64,000 nt of DNA, from contig NMRA01000511.1 in NCBI GenBank assembly GCA_002633005.1, positions 66,147 through 130,146 on the forward strand. Direction: 5' to 3'. The translations under genes and the position numbers were made by a program. This document shows, in pieces, positions 21,536 through 34,280 of this stretch. The first letter of the stretch is position 1. Each line of letters starts with the position of its first letter. This DNA is from Phoronis australis. Taxonomy: Eukaryota > Phoronida > Phoronidae. The notes under the pieces are model-generated. The model had not been told where the DNA came from, made no database searches, and saw only the letters and a program-made list of their open reading frames with translations.

Positions 21536-22022
21536 AAGTACAAGTCACAAGGCACCTTTCGCTGTTTGTGGATCGAAAGGTAAAAATAATAATTTTACAT
21601 TGGGATCTTGAATTGTGCCCCAGTTAAACACAATCATCCAATCCCCAATCCCTTTTTGTACCTCGTTTCTGCCTGGTTATCTGACAATGCATATAAACTT
21701 AATACAGCCGGGGACCAGGCAACGACCTCGATACGAATTTTCTAACATGTGCCAGGGCTGGCTAATGAAGTAAGAAACAGTATGATTTCTGCTTCATTAA
21801 TTTTATTGTGTCCGAGTTTACAAAAGACATTATGAATTATACTGCAGGGCATGACATCCAACTGTTCAATCAACAATAGCCCCGCGCCAAAATGGCAATA
21901 TTGAAGGTATTCTCAAACTCGTCTGCATCATGTGGACTGGATTATACATCGTCTGCTACGCCGGCCAACGCCATTCCACTATCGTTGATTTATGTTTAGG
22001 TGTATTCCACAGTATTCGTTTT

Positions 22023-22417
22023 GTTACAGATGTGACATTCAGACACTTTAAATTCCAATATAAAATTAGTGAAACATCACAGTAGTAAGAAATTTTAAGT
22101 ACACATTACACACTTGATGGAAGCACTTCAGGTATCAAAAGTTTTTAATTCTGCACATTATAAGTGTACTAAAATTTACTTTTAATTAGTGTTACAGATG
22201 TGACCGAAAATGCCATGGTTAATATGCTAATGGTGGTTTGTCTAAAAACTCTGTTCTGTCTTTCATATTATGGAACTAGTTTCCCTATAGATAATTTAAC
22301 TATTTATTTGGCTATAACATGAAGAAAAGGTTTTTGAACTAAAATCAAGTCTTTGTATAATTATGAGCAATTTAAAAAAACCACGTGCGTTACAGATGTG
22401 ACTGTTACAGATGTGAC
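22023..22417 (+). repeat. four exact copies of the 14-mer GTTACAGATGTGAC
   Basis: Exact copies at 22023-22036, 22191-22204, 22389-22402 and 22404-22417, all in the same orientation. The last two are adjacent, one base apart. The intervening sequence is not obviously repeated. Confidence 0.85.
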
Positions 22418-23021
22418 TATTTGGCACTTGCACTATACAGAGTTGTAGAATGCAATTTTAATGAAAACAAAGCTAATAAAATCACATTAAGTGTATGTAA
22501 GGGTTGTGGGTAAACTATTTTAGTGTTTTTGATAGATGGAGTCTTAAAATTTACTTTGCTTGTTTGCGTGCACCTGTGTTTTGAGCTTCATTATGAAATT
22601 GTGGTCACTGAGAGAAAAATACAACAACTATACCAAGTAAGTCCTTAAACCACCTTGAAAAAGTTGAGTTTAGTAACAGGAGTAAATCAGGTACAACTAA
22701 CTAAGACCAACATAAACACTCATGCAGGTATAATTACGAAGTGACGTGAAATGCTGACATCACGTACTGAGCTAAAATCTTAGGATTAAATTTTGTTTAG
22801 GCTGCGACAGTTGGTTGTCCTTGTAAATTATTCTGAGCAATGATTGATATGCAGAACAGGCAGTTTTTTGATTATTTGGTCCAAGTCGATCCATGTGGTG
22901 TCGTCTTGTGCTGGTAAACTGAACGCAGTCTTGTTACTATCTGTTTTTCTCATGACAGTGACTTTGATACCATCTCTTTCAACCATCATGATCTATGCAA
23001 CGTTTGAGCTCCTAGGACACA

Positions 23022-23890
23022 ATTGTTCCATCAAAATTGGAATCCTAGCGTGAAACAAATATCCCGGAGTCTAAACAGCTAACCAGCCCGAAAAACAAAC
23101 CCGGCTTTTAAAACGCGAACCCCAGTGATCAAATAGGGAACCTTGACAATTTTTCAAATTTTCTAAGACAACGTCAATAGCCTCAAACTGAGCATTTTCT
23201 AGTACTTTCCATTTGTTTTCTGAATTTGTTAAAGATTAGCATTAATAAAACGTAACTTACGTTATGTTGAATTGTTGCTTAAACTCGTGCAATTTGTGGT
23301 CACCAACTCTTCTGTTCTTGTCTTCAAGAAGAGTTACTTCAACTTCTCAATGATCACTAAATTTGGAATCGGAATTTCTGAACTCCACGCATTCACATGC
23401 TTTTTTGGTAGATAATCCCTCAGAATTCTGTGACCATTGTGGCATCCACCACTCAAGCACATGCCATTTTTCATTGTGCACCCTGTCTAGTACACTGTAC
23501 ACATCCTCGATTTAAGAATGAACACTTTTTGCTACAGATCAGTCCTAAGTTGTTTAAAACAACATATCACATCAACTATTTAAAATAGGAAGATTTATTG
23601 TTTCATCAAAATGTGAAATTGATACAAGTCGTATGAACACAGAGTGCTAATAAAGGCACTATTTTCTTGCGATAAACAATGTTGGAAAGCAAGTACAGGA
23701 GTGGTGTTTCGGTCCGGGGTGTCCTGTCTGATCCCCAGGGTTTCTGTTTTAGAGGTCGGGGTTTGTGTTTTTCGGGCTGGTAAGCTGTTTTGAAGGTGCG
23801 GTAGTACGTTTTTGACTCTGGCCTATCTGCTTAACACCGTAATACCAGTTTTGATGGAACATCTTGCTTGAAACGAATACCTCGGAACTC
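23022..23890. repeat. pair of related, partly inverted blocks
   Basis: TGTTCCATCAAAA and AACAGCTAACCAGCCCGAAAAAC near 23025-23100 reappear as reverse complements near 23760-23865. A third block (GAAAC-AATA-C-CGGA) recurs in direct orientation (about 23052 and 23873). This looks like two copies of a small mobile element, or one element with shuffled ends, about 0.6 kb apart. Confidence 0.55.
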
Positions 23891-25618
23891 ANTGCCTTGC
23901 CTAGACGTCATCTTGAGTCATTGAGCATTCAGTGCCATAAGTTGATGTCAACAGTTAAACTAATGACCTAGTTTGTACTTGAATGCCACTGGTTGATTTA
24001 GAAATGAGACTGAACCCCGAGATCTTAATGTGGAGGATGCAGATGTCGAACTCGCCAATTTCACTCATACCTTCCACCCCTACATATTTCTAGATCACGT
24101 AATTCCCACTCTCATACCTTTGAGAGATCATACATTCGCACTGCGTACTATGCTAACTCTTTCTTCCCATCTACCATTCACAATTCATCATCTCGTCAGA
24201 AACAATAGAGATGTTCTCAGGTCACATCTTGAGCATCAATCTTACACAGTAAACAATAAAACCTGTTTTTATCCAGGCTCTGTTGTTATTTCCACAGTCA
24301 TGCACAGTTCAGTTTATTATTAACATGCGCCAAAATGTAAGGATCGATATTACAATTGTAAATGGAAAGAAGAAGCAAATTCTTGTGCAGAAAACGTGAA
24401 ACGAACAGAGGATGATCAATTTAAACTCCAGGTATGTTTTTGAACTATTGTGAACGTCACACATTTCACAAAATTTCTTTGACAACCGCCGCTTGCAAAA
24501 ACTGCAAGCAAAGCCAGCACTTTTGCAATGTTGTGTGATTACATAACCTCGGTAATTACAATAGTGTACTGCTTATGCAAGTACAAAATAATGTCAAAAG
24601 GTGTCGAATATGGGTACATTAAAGTATTCATGCTGTTTCTGGCACACTGTTTTTCACATTTTATTCTATCAATAATGAAGTCCCAGGCCAGGGTTAGTGG
24701 CCTCGCCCTCGCTCGCCTGTGCTTTGTTTGCCAAGGTTTTCTCGCAAGAATGAATTTTTATTTTCCGCTACGATACAAATATCCACATAGTTTGTACTTT
24801 AGATTAGGCACTTAGAATGACATTTTCAGAAAATAGTTTACTCACCTGCGAAGAATGAAAGGGCACGAAACGTGGTTAACATTCACCTTCTTGAAACATA
24901 AAGAATAAAATGGCGGCCCTTCCCAGAGTTCATTGCGCGGCGTCTCTAAAAAGAAGTTTTAATAATTATCCAGTTTGTATACAACAAAGTTACTCCTTGA
25001 TATCAATGTAGTAAACATTTAACATTAATATGCTTTTGATTTTCACTGATCTAGACATTTTCCAGTTTGTAACTATCACGGCACCACAGAACAGGTGAAG
25101 TCACAATCAATTTAAATAGACCTGTAGCGATGAAGTGGTTCTCGAGAGACAAAATCATCTACATATGACCGACGCTCATCGGACTGAAAAAATGTCGATT
25201 TTCCCGCCGTTGAACTTTTGCTAGTTTGGCATTTAGTAACACGACCTGACATTAAAATATATGTTGTAAATGGCGTCATACTAGACAATAGGCATTTTCA
25301 AGTGCAGCCAGAGGTGTGACTTGATTAGAACGGCAATTTTGAATTTATTTAGAGACAAAACTCCTATTTTACTCAGGCTGGCCATCCTTTTGAAATGGCG
25401 GCTTATTGGTGAAGTGCAGGGGCTGTAATCAGGATTTTAAAACTGACTTGTATCTGAAGAGATCAAAGGATTTTTGAGCTAAGATGAAAACGACTGAAGT
25501 CGGAGACCGCTAAATATGTTGCTCATGAAAAACACGATGTTCAGCCTCAGTAACAGGCTAAAAACTGGTCATGTGAAAGATTCCTGGATCCCTCTCAGTG
25601 TTCAGCTCTATTAATGGT

Positions 25619-25986
25619 CTCTTCAAGTTCACCAGTGTTTATATACCAGGACACTGTGGCATCTCAGTCAACGTCAAGGCGGATGAGCTTGCAGGCATCG
25701 CAGAACCGATTGCCAACCTGCTCCTCACACCACGGCAGCAGATGTAATCTCCAGAGTGCGTGAATCGCTTGCAGATGCCAAGATTGTACGACAGCAGGAG
25801 AGATGGGCAACAAAGCGCCTCATAGAGCGAGGATGGCAATACGGAGATGCAGCAAAAACTCGTATCAGGGGAAAAGCGGTCGAAGAGTGTGTAACCAGCA
25901 CGAGCTTGTTTGCATCTCCAAATTTACATTGCGTGCGATCACTGGAAGGAGGAGGGCCAGAGACTATCCCGATGCCTACCCTCTGA
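25619..25986 (+). mobile_element. LINE fragment, RNase H end of a non-LTR ORF2
   Basis: The plus-strand frame reads VYIPGHCGISVNVKADELAG, the C-terminal signature of the RNase H domain in I/Jockey-type non-LTR elements (WVPGHxGIxGNExADELA). After a frame break at about 25750 it continues as a basic peptide (ESLADAKIVRQQERWATKRL) to a stop at 25984-25986. The catalytic N-terminal part and the reverse transcriptase are absent, so this is a 5'-truncated, dead copy. Confidence 0.65.
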
Positions 25987-27700
25987 CGTCAGTCACCACA
26001 GAAACAGAAACAGAAACATTGAAATATAATAACACAAATTTGAAAGTAAAACGTGTGATAGTGTGGACTTGAAATACGGGTAGTATAGTGAGATTTAATA
26101 TGGAATGACGGAATTACTTTTCTTTTTTCAACGCGGGTTAAATACGGTTGCCTTATTTCTCGCCAAAATTCCCACCTAAGGACACAATACACTACAACTA
26201 GTAGAAACATGATTATATATATAGCATCAGTTTGGGTTCAGCTCCGTGAGCAATATTTTCTGATGCCAATACTATGATACGAGTACTGGAAACTAAACGA
26301 TAAAGTGAAATAAAAATATTGTTGTCAATGGTTCTTAATAGATCTGAAATTTTGTTCCCGATTAGAACACTTGAATCACAAAAAGTCTCTAACTTGCTAC
26401 AATATATTTGGGATTAGGAAAGCAATATACATGTACATTACAAATGCATGCCTCCTTTTGGTCACCGGTTGCACTACACCAGTTGATATTCTTTACGGTC
26501 AAATACGAGTCAATTTTTAAATTCGTTCTCAAAACATTCAAAATACGCCGAGCCCAAAAGCAAAACCGCAAGTTCTTTAAACACTGTACTTTTGTCAATT
26601 TACGATAAACTTCGGAATACTTTCTACCTAAAAATAATAAGAACGTACCGCGCGCAAGGAGCATTTGTAAAAAGCGTCTGAACGTGCATCAGCCACAACC
26701 GTTTGGACCGTGGTCCTGCACAGATATTACTCAACGAAGTCAAGAAAAATCGTCAGAACAGGAAGCAAACTTTAACTAAGAAATAAGATTTAGCTCAAAC
26801 TCTGACGAAAATAACGAAAATAGCAGATATGCACCCCAAGCCTGTAGCTGCTGTAAAATACAACTTGAACTGTCGTCTCATGCAGGCAGCAAAAAAAAAC
26901 TCCATTCATGAAAATAGGCCTATTGCTTCGCCCTCGTTCAAATACTTTTGCACATCACGAATCTTGATATAATAACCACTGGTACAAACACGTACGTTGT
27001 ATAACCTATATTTAAAAATAATGGTGTAATTTCTGTTCAACAGCCAAAAACATTAAAATAAGAGATATTCATAATCCAGAAACACACATTTACTTGCGAT
27101 GACGTAAGATTGAAAATCAGTAACCGCAAAATATATATATAAATACTAAAGCCGAGGTCAAAACAATTAAGTCTAAGAACTGTCGGACATCGTACAACAA
27201 AACTAGTCAGTGGATTTTCGTCAACCCATGAAAATTACATTACGTCAGTGGCGCTTTGATTGTTTAGGCAGTTGTAAATAATTAAACGTTTCTCAGTCGT
27301 AATTTTCAAAGTAGACTTCGAGTTCTGATTGGCGTAAATGCGTGGTTATCATTCCTTACAATGTGTTGCAGCCCAGTATCATGGCGGGCATTTATTTGGT
27401 GTTACAACTTCTGGTGCCAAGTGTCCAGATGGTGGGGAGTTTATTCAGAAAATTTCCTCTTAAAAGTCCACTTTTAGCCACAAATACTCTTTTGAGAAGC
27501 ATTTATCGTGTATAAAAATGAGAAGTGTTTGCATTGGCGTAGCCAAAACTATGACTTTCCGAAGAAAACCATTTAAAGACTATTAAGGAAAGATACATAC
27601 GAGTACGGTCTAAACTTCATGCATAAACCTACGTGTCGTAGTACTCTATCTGGGCCGCGGTCGAGGATCTGGCATCACTCGCTTTAGAACGGAAGCAGTT
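25987..27700. other. no gene seen
   Basis: AT-rich sequence. TCACGAATCTTGATATAATA at about 26955 closely matches a string at about 34970, suggesting a dispersed repeat fragment. Nothing coding was supported. Confidence 0.35.
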
Positions 27701-27739
27701 TGTTCGATATTTATAAAATTTGCAAATATACTTATAAGG

Positions 27740-28003
27740 TGGTGAGTCCTTCATTGTAACACTGCTGTTGTGTGTAGTCGAAAAAAATACTTCGAAATGG
27801 GCCGAAAAAAGTGTGGCATCCGACTGAATCGCATGTTCCACGCTGACATCCCACACTCTCATGCAGCGCACAAACCGATGCCATTTCTGTGCAGCTTTCG
27901 CATAATTACAAAATTTGAACACAGATACGTTCTTAGTCAAGTTGTTGTTACCACAGTCTCCACAAACCCACCTGTTCATGTCTGAAAGAAGTCGGCTCTC
28001 CAC
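27740..28003 (-). pseudogene. degenerate THAP-type zinc finger
   Basis: The minus-strand frame has CGDCGNNNLTKNVSVFKFC near its start, then WHRFVRCMRVWDVS and, 20 residues on, LFSAHFEVFF. This follows the THAP layout: C-x2-4-C, an invariant W, FVR, then C-S-x-HF-x3-F. The third zinc ligand is Phe (FSAHF) instead of Cys, so the finger should not bind zinc normally. THAP domains occur in P-element-type transposases and host proteins. No transposase body was seen, so this is probably a relic or a single diverged exon. Confidence 0.42.
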
Positions 28004-29210
28004 GGGCTTTCCTCACAACTCCGCACTGGTAAAAACAACGGCAGAGACCGTCTTCCATCCGTTGCTTACAAACCCGATAACATAAAAAAAATACATTTTT
28101 TTAATTTTTGTTTTTTTTTTCTTAGGAACAGATGTACTAAAGGCTGTCAAATCTCTCAAGATACGTTAATAGAATTTCTTTTGAGACACAGGGTCATAGT
28201 GGTCCTTTTGCGACATATCGCGTTACTGAAAAAATGGAAATGTCACAGTCGGAAAACTGATTTCGAACTTCCGCGTTAGGTCACGACTTCGACATGCGTC
28301 ACTCCCCATCTCACCGTGGTTGAAAACTTGCCAGCTCGTTGAAAACAAAGTGGGTAAGGGGGTCATTTTCCACGGCTCTCTATTACTGCTAAATCAGGGC
28401 GTTTCCAGATGGTCCTGGCTGTTCTCAAGATCATCGTGTAATAGATAAACATGTAACGTTGGACATGCTCTTCCGTGTGTGTTTTTTCGGGTTTAAATTT
28501 CAATTTGCCTGTCCGTAGGACAACTGCGCACGCTCCGTTACTTTTGAAAACGCTTGTTTCAATCATTCTGATATTTTTGCTGGTGCACTCGTCACTATCA
28601 GATGGGACCGCAAGAAAATAAATAAGCTGTATTTAAAATACATGTATAATTAGAAAGATGCCCAGAAGCGACTTCCAGTAACCGTATGTATTATTCTCCT
28701 TCAATCAAGAGTTTCCAGGATAAACGGCAGTTTTTGTATAAATGGCGCAGGCTTGCATCCAGAGGAGGGGTTGGAGGAGGTGGAATCTCTTGCTCAGCTA
28801 ATTTCGTATTTTTATTGATGGAAGAAACAAACCGGCATCTGGTCCTTACTATTCCTTACTGTTGCCATGTTGATGATTGGTTTCCACAAAATAATTTCAA
28901 TCAATCAATCGATCAGCTTTATTTATGATTTTCGTTCAAGGAAATCGCCACGACTGGCACGTATTTGTTTTTGAGTGTTTCATGAATCAGTTTCGCGCAG
29001 TAAGCGATCACGTGATGCCTATGGCGTCGGTTCCTAATAAACACGTGACGAGTAGGCAGAGGAGGTAGTCCCTTCACCTGCGGTACCTGAAAACATAAAA
29101 TCGACGCTTAAAGTGATGATAATTTTAAAGTGATTTTTGTAGGGTATGACGTCCATATACAAGACCAAGTATAAGCTCGATATAGATGCACCTTTATTTG
29201 AGCCCAAAGA
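28004..29210. other. no gene seen
   Basis: AT-rich, with an ATCAATCAATC run at about 28898-28912 of the sort left at LINE 3' ends. Nothing else recognisable. Confidence 0.35.
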
Positions 29211-29280
29211 CCATGGGTGGTGCAGCACTGAACAAAATGGCAGTATAGCCCCCAGCCCCCTATGGTGCACCGCCTATGAT
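29211..29280. repeat. short palindromic repeat, third copy
   Basis: Starts CCATGGGTGGTGCAGCACTG and ends CCTATGGTGCACCGCCTATG, nearly the reverse complement of its start, with a TATAGCCCCC core. Same family as 5184-5320 and 31068-31200. Confidence 0.8.
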
Positions 29281-30689
29281 ATTACTACAGAGAGAACTAC
29301 TTCATACACAGAGGGTGTTGTTACCACGGTGGATAATGATAGGATACTACCACAAATTTCTCAAAACAACATATATAAAATGGAGTTCAAGGTACCGCGT
29401 GTGCATTACATCTAACAGAAATTGTAAACGTGTTATAAACCCCTACTTTGTAAGAATAATTATTAAGGAATGTAGGTCACCCTTTTGGTCATTTTACGAT
29501 ACCAGTTGTCAACCAAATTGGTCTGATTTTTTTACTAATAATAGAAAATCGATGATTTCCTTTGAGGAGTTATCCATATTTTTATTTGTCAACAAAATGC
29601 CCCAATCATAGAAATACTTGTCAAAGCAATGATTAAAATACAGACAGGCCAACAAACTTATTCTTTTCTGAATGCTCGAATAAGCTATAAATGGAATACT
29701 TTTTCTTCGCTGTTGCATGCAGCCAACTTTGTAGCGGTAAACTGGTCGAAATTAAACTTCCGTTTTGTAGCCGCTTTTCAATGACATCTAGCGCAATGTT
29801 ACTGTAACGTATGCGCACGCATGAGGCTGAAGGCATCTACATTTGTGTATATGTACGTACATTTTTACAAGAAGCTGTGCCTATATCCAGACATAAGTGC
29901 ATCAGCCTATATGCTAAACGTTTGAGTAAAATCGAGGTACAGTTTTTAAAACAAGCTTTAATTAAAATCAAAATTAACTTCTGCGTTGAAAACGAGTGCA
30001 GATGTTGAAAGGAACCTAACTCGCCATGTTTCAGAAGAATAAACAGTACTAAAACGTACAAAAGCACCCGGTGTAAGACCTACACGTTAACAACACACTG
30101 TGTCCAAGTGGGCCTACTACGAGGCGTACACAGTCAAAGTGTGATGAAACTGACTTGTTTAAAATAATGCAGAAACATTCAGACATTTCTAAGGTTGCCC
30201 AAAGACGACATCGCGCTTTTCTTTTTTAATTATCTCAGGATCTCGAGATCCCGGGATGAACAGGAGGGCCCACAACGCGGGGGCCCGTGGCAGTTAAGGG
30301 GGCCTGTCGGTGAAGGAAAAAACACAAAAAAAACGGCAAAACAAAAAACAAAAGTTCCAAAGGTTTGGGCCGGTCGGCCTCAGTTGGAGAAGGATAATAA
30401 CACAGAAACCCACGAGGGGCCTTCAAAATTTGACAGCAATGACAACTTTTACGTTTAGAACTTCCATCTGTCAACAGTCCAGATAACATGAACTTAGATT
30501 TATCACTCCACAACAGATTTACGTGTCTGATGGGAAAATTCTAAAGATACTTTTCCGCTTAAAACTGCAGTACTACTAGTTTTGGTGGCTGAAAAAATAG
30601 AGCTCTTACTGCTATAAATTTTCCAACAATTATTCAGACATCGATGATGTGATTGATTTCATTGACTGACAAATATCGATGTCAGTGGC

Positions 30690-31067
30690 CGGTTGCATGA
30701 AACAATCCCAAATAGGGACTCAACTAAATATTTTTGAGTATTTGTGTCTTTATGGACGCACAGATGCAATATTTTTCTATCATTTCTTTTTTATTATGAA
30801 CTCCTCTTAGATTAATGACATCTTATAATAATAATAATACTAAAAATTGAGCCCGGATTTCATTGAAATAAATAGGGTGTTGCATGAAAAGAGCGATAAT
30901 TGTTTTCGATAATATTGACAATTCAAAGTAGAATATACTCTCGATTTGTGTCAAAGTCAAAAGTTGACTTGACTTAATGATGAAGATAAAATAATACAAG
31001 AAAGGGCAATCGATGAATTCATAAGTTCAAAAATACGCAGTAGATTTAGGTAACTTTGTTGAGTCCC
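30690..31067. mobile_element. MITE with terminal inverted repeats, right end lost
   Basis: The left end GTTGCATGAAACAATCCC continues to AAATAGGGACTCAAC. The right end reads TTGTTGAGTCCCTAT, its reverse complement, but stops there where the palindromic repeat at 31068 begins. Internal sequence includes AATATTTTTCTATCATT and AATACGCAGTAGATTTA, both found in the related copy ending at 35357. Confidence 0.65.
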
Positions 31068-31200
31068 TATGGGCGGCGCATCAATGAAAAAGTGGGGGAC
31101 TAAAACCCCTCAGCGACCTGTGGTAAACCGCCCATAAACCATGGGTGGCGCAACACTAAAAAAGAGGGGCTATAGCCCCCTATGGTGCGCCGCCCATGCC
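31068..31200. repeat. two adjacent short palindromic repeats
   Basis: Unit 31068-31138 is diverged. Unit 31139-31200 is the clearest of the family: it starts CCATGGGTGGCGCAACACTA, has GGGGCTATAGCCCC at its centre and ends CCTATGGTGCGCCGCCCATG. The first unit interrupts the right end of the MITE at 30690. Confidence 0.85.
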
Positions 31201-33011
31201 TGCGCGAGATTCGCAACAAAGTACATAAGAATGTAGTCGTTGCTTTACATTACGATGTAATTTGGAAGATTACCGTTTTGATTGCTATCGATACGTACTT
31301 CTGTCGTCATCCGATTCCGAATACGAGTCGTAAAATCGGTAGCTTCTAAACACTGCAAATAAATGAAACCCGATGATTTACTCGATGGATGAACACAGAC
31401 AAACGAAAGTCTGTAGACCCACTTGCGTTTATTGTAGGATTGCTAAGGCTTGAAATTTAGAAAACGATATTAGAAGAACGACCTGTTTACATTTGAAACT
31501 CTTTTTTGCGTTCACCTAGCTCTAAGTCAAGGATAGACAACTACCTGTTTAACGTCTTACACACTTATTCAACAATGATACACACTTATTCAACAATGAC
31601 TTTCAAAATAGGCTTGGCACTTGTCATGTGCAAAATACGAAAAATGAAAGATTATCTCATCAAAGATCAAAAGTAGACAATCGGAAGAAGCAGCTGCGTC
31701 CCAGTGTGTCGGCATAAAATGAGCTTCAAAGTATTGGCGGGATATACAGATACACATCCTGTTGTTCAAAGGTTGTAGAATTGTTTCAGTACATTGGACC
31801 TTGGCGCGTGAAGTTGTAACAAAAAGCGGCAATAAACAAGCATTCAACCGAGGAAGCTAACTTTGTACTTACACAATTCGTTACGCTAAATATGGGTCTT
31901 AACTTGGTTCTTACTTAGATAAGAACTTATTTTTGGTCTTGCTGACTGTTCGCCATTGTTCGAGACCATGATCGATAAAAAAGACGGCGTGGCAAGTCAA
32001 CTTACTAAATCAATGTTTCAAGTAACAATGAGCTGTCAGTTCTTTGTGAGACCGGAAATGACACCTATTTTGACAAAGGAACAATCTGAGACGAGTTTGA
32101 TAACAATAAGCGGTCTTTGTCACAAATGTTTAGTTTATTATATTTTAAATAGATTAAATAAGCTTTTGTACCACAAGATGGCGCTCGAGAGTTTTTAGTG
32201 GTTTTGGACATGGACGACAGGTTCACTCGGCACCGACAATCCAAACTTTGTAGATTGCAACATGGAAATATGAAGAATATGTTTTGACAGAAACTCTGTT
32301 GACGTCAAAACGAATTGATTTCTAAGTGAAAGTCACATCTGTTACCAAAGGTAAGACTGACCGCTGCAAATACACAAACGTGGAAATTTCCGTTAACCAC
32401 GATACATAAGCGGAAACGACAGCCATTACCGAGAGGCGTGCTCGTACACTACACTTCTCAAAATGGGTGGTCATTCCCGAGTTCCATCCCAGTAGCAGCC
32501 ATAACGGGTGGGCACATATACATTATAATCAATTGCTGCATTACCCAAATATTTAGTGCGCACGTTTTAAAAATCGTCAAATAATCAGTGGAAGCGTCTC
32601 ACATCCGTGATTGCATGGCCACGTCCATCTGGAATACCTCGGGTATTTCCGTAACGTCAGTTTCAACCTAGGAGGTGTTTCATGTCTGTGCAGGGTGCAA
32701 ACTTTAACCAAACAGCAAATAGACCAAGAAACGGTCAAAAGCCATGACTTAGAGTACGACGTCTTTCTCAACCGCCCCGATCGCCTCCTTAAACGTAAAT
32801 ATTGTTAATTTTTGTTATTTTTGAGGGGGGATTAAAGCTGAAGCCTTCTAAAAACCTTCCTTCAATCACCACTTGCCCTTAGGAGATTAGTCTCAAGTTG
32901 TTCTTTTCTCAAACTGGAAGTAATGTTATCGTTCCAAAACACTAACCAGGTTCCGCAGACCGGCTCACTCATGGCCTTGTCATTGAATGCTTCTAATCAT
33001 TTCTTGAGTCC
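31201..33011. other. no gene seen
   Basis: AT-rich. A short direct repeat (ACACTTATTCAACAATGA, twice) lies at about 31560-31600. No exon with splice support was found. Confidence 0.35.
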
Positions 33012-33044
33012 ACTGCCAGTTCGCTATGATAGCGAACTGGCAGT
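33012..33044. repeat. perfect 16-bp inverted repeat with 1-bp spacer
   Basis: ACTGCCAGTTCGCTAT at 33012-33027, a central G, then its exact reverse complement at 33029-33044. Confidence 0.97.
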
Positions 33045-33397
33045 TATTTGTACATCCATAACGCACTTCTAACTTGAATAAGGAACAAGGTGGGGCCACT
33101 TCAATAGCGGAAAGTGTTCTAAATTACAGATTCGGAGACAACGAGATAAATGTAGCTCACGGTTTGGAGCTTCCTTAACGGAACCCGTGTTTATGTTACG
33201 TCAGCCATTTTGTAAGTCACGTGACTTGCTGAGAGGAGTAGAGTTAGAACATATGCAGATATGAAACACTTCCGAGGGGGATTTTAGGTTACGAACATAC
33301 AAGAGAAGTTCCGGATGGGTCTTGTCTGGTTTCTTCAAGCTCGCGAGAAACTAACGGAAATGTCCGCAGTTCCCATAAGGTGGCACTGAACAGTTAG

Positions 33398-34000
33398 ACT
33401 GCGGCCGCGGCCAATTTGCACTCCCCAAAATATTAAAATCTAGGGGTACGCCAGGCTTGGGGGCATTTTTTAGTTAGGTATTGTATGTAGGCAAAGTGAA
33501 TTTGGTTTGTTTGTATTTGTGAACATGCTGAGAATTAAAAAAAGGCCACTTTCTTGGCTGTAGTTGCACTCTTCTTCAAGATGGTGGCCCCCTGTTGCAG
33601 TTGTGCATTGCTGTGTATCAACTGAGAAATTGGCCGCGATTTCAGGTAGTCCTCTAACAAGCCAGATTTGCAAAAAAACTAGTTGGTTGACAATACTTTT
33701 GGACCACATTTTTGGAATTGGTAGGAAATTTGCTTTCGGAATCTAATGTTGGCTTTAGTCGATCATCGGCAGAGAAGTGGTGGTTTTGGGGTGAAATGTG
33801 CCGATTTTGTATTTTTTGTCCTTATTTTTCTTAGTCTAGCTTGGTTTCCACTGGGAGTGAAAGGGTCAAAAATACAAGAGAGAACAAAGATTTTGTGCTC
33901 ATCTGTAGGGATTGTGATGTGAAATGACTCAAAACGTTTCTTTATTTGCATGCAGTTTTTGACAGAGTGAAGAAAGGGTGAAGAGTACATTGACGTGTGT
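33398..34000. repeat. dispersed repeat of about 0.6 kb, copy 1
   Basis: It shares an ordered series of blocks with 56333-56820: GCCGCGGCCA, GCCAGG-TT, GGTTTGTTTGTAT, ATGGTGGCCCC, GGACCACATTTTTGGAA, GAAGTGGTG, AGTGAAAGGGTCAAA and TTGATGTGAAA-like ends. Similarity is patchy, which indicates old copies. The minus-strand open frames are also related (FHI...FDPFT), but no known protein family is recognised. Confidence 0.6.
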
Positions 34001-34280
34001 TCTGATAGGCAAATCCCTGTGTGAACTGTTCAGTCCCTCCTAAGCCATTTTACGGATAAACGAAAACAGGCGCGTACGCATCCCATGATAGATATTTTAA
34101 TGATATGGTTACTTTTCACCATCTGTTTCAGGATAATGGGAAAGTTTGGCGTTTCATCTTTTAATCAGATGCAGCTGTGACACCTCTCTCATATCGAGGT
34201 CAAACCTTCCCACATAGCGGTCCCAACGCCACATCGGCCCCCGGATTAACAGAAATGACTGTCAAAATGAACACAATTAC

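Larger units (their letters stand above)
20863..25618. other. gene-poor stretch rich in repeats
   Basis: No convincing exon. It contains the 16-bp-type satellite at 21385-21535, four copies of a 14-mer (22023-22417) and related or inverted blocks at 23022-23150 and 23710-23890. The upstream exons of the zinc-finger gene should lie to the right, but none was recognised here. Confidence 0.45.
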
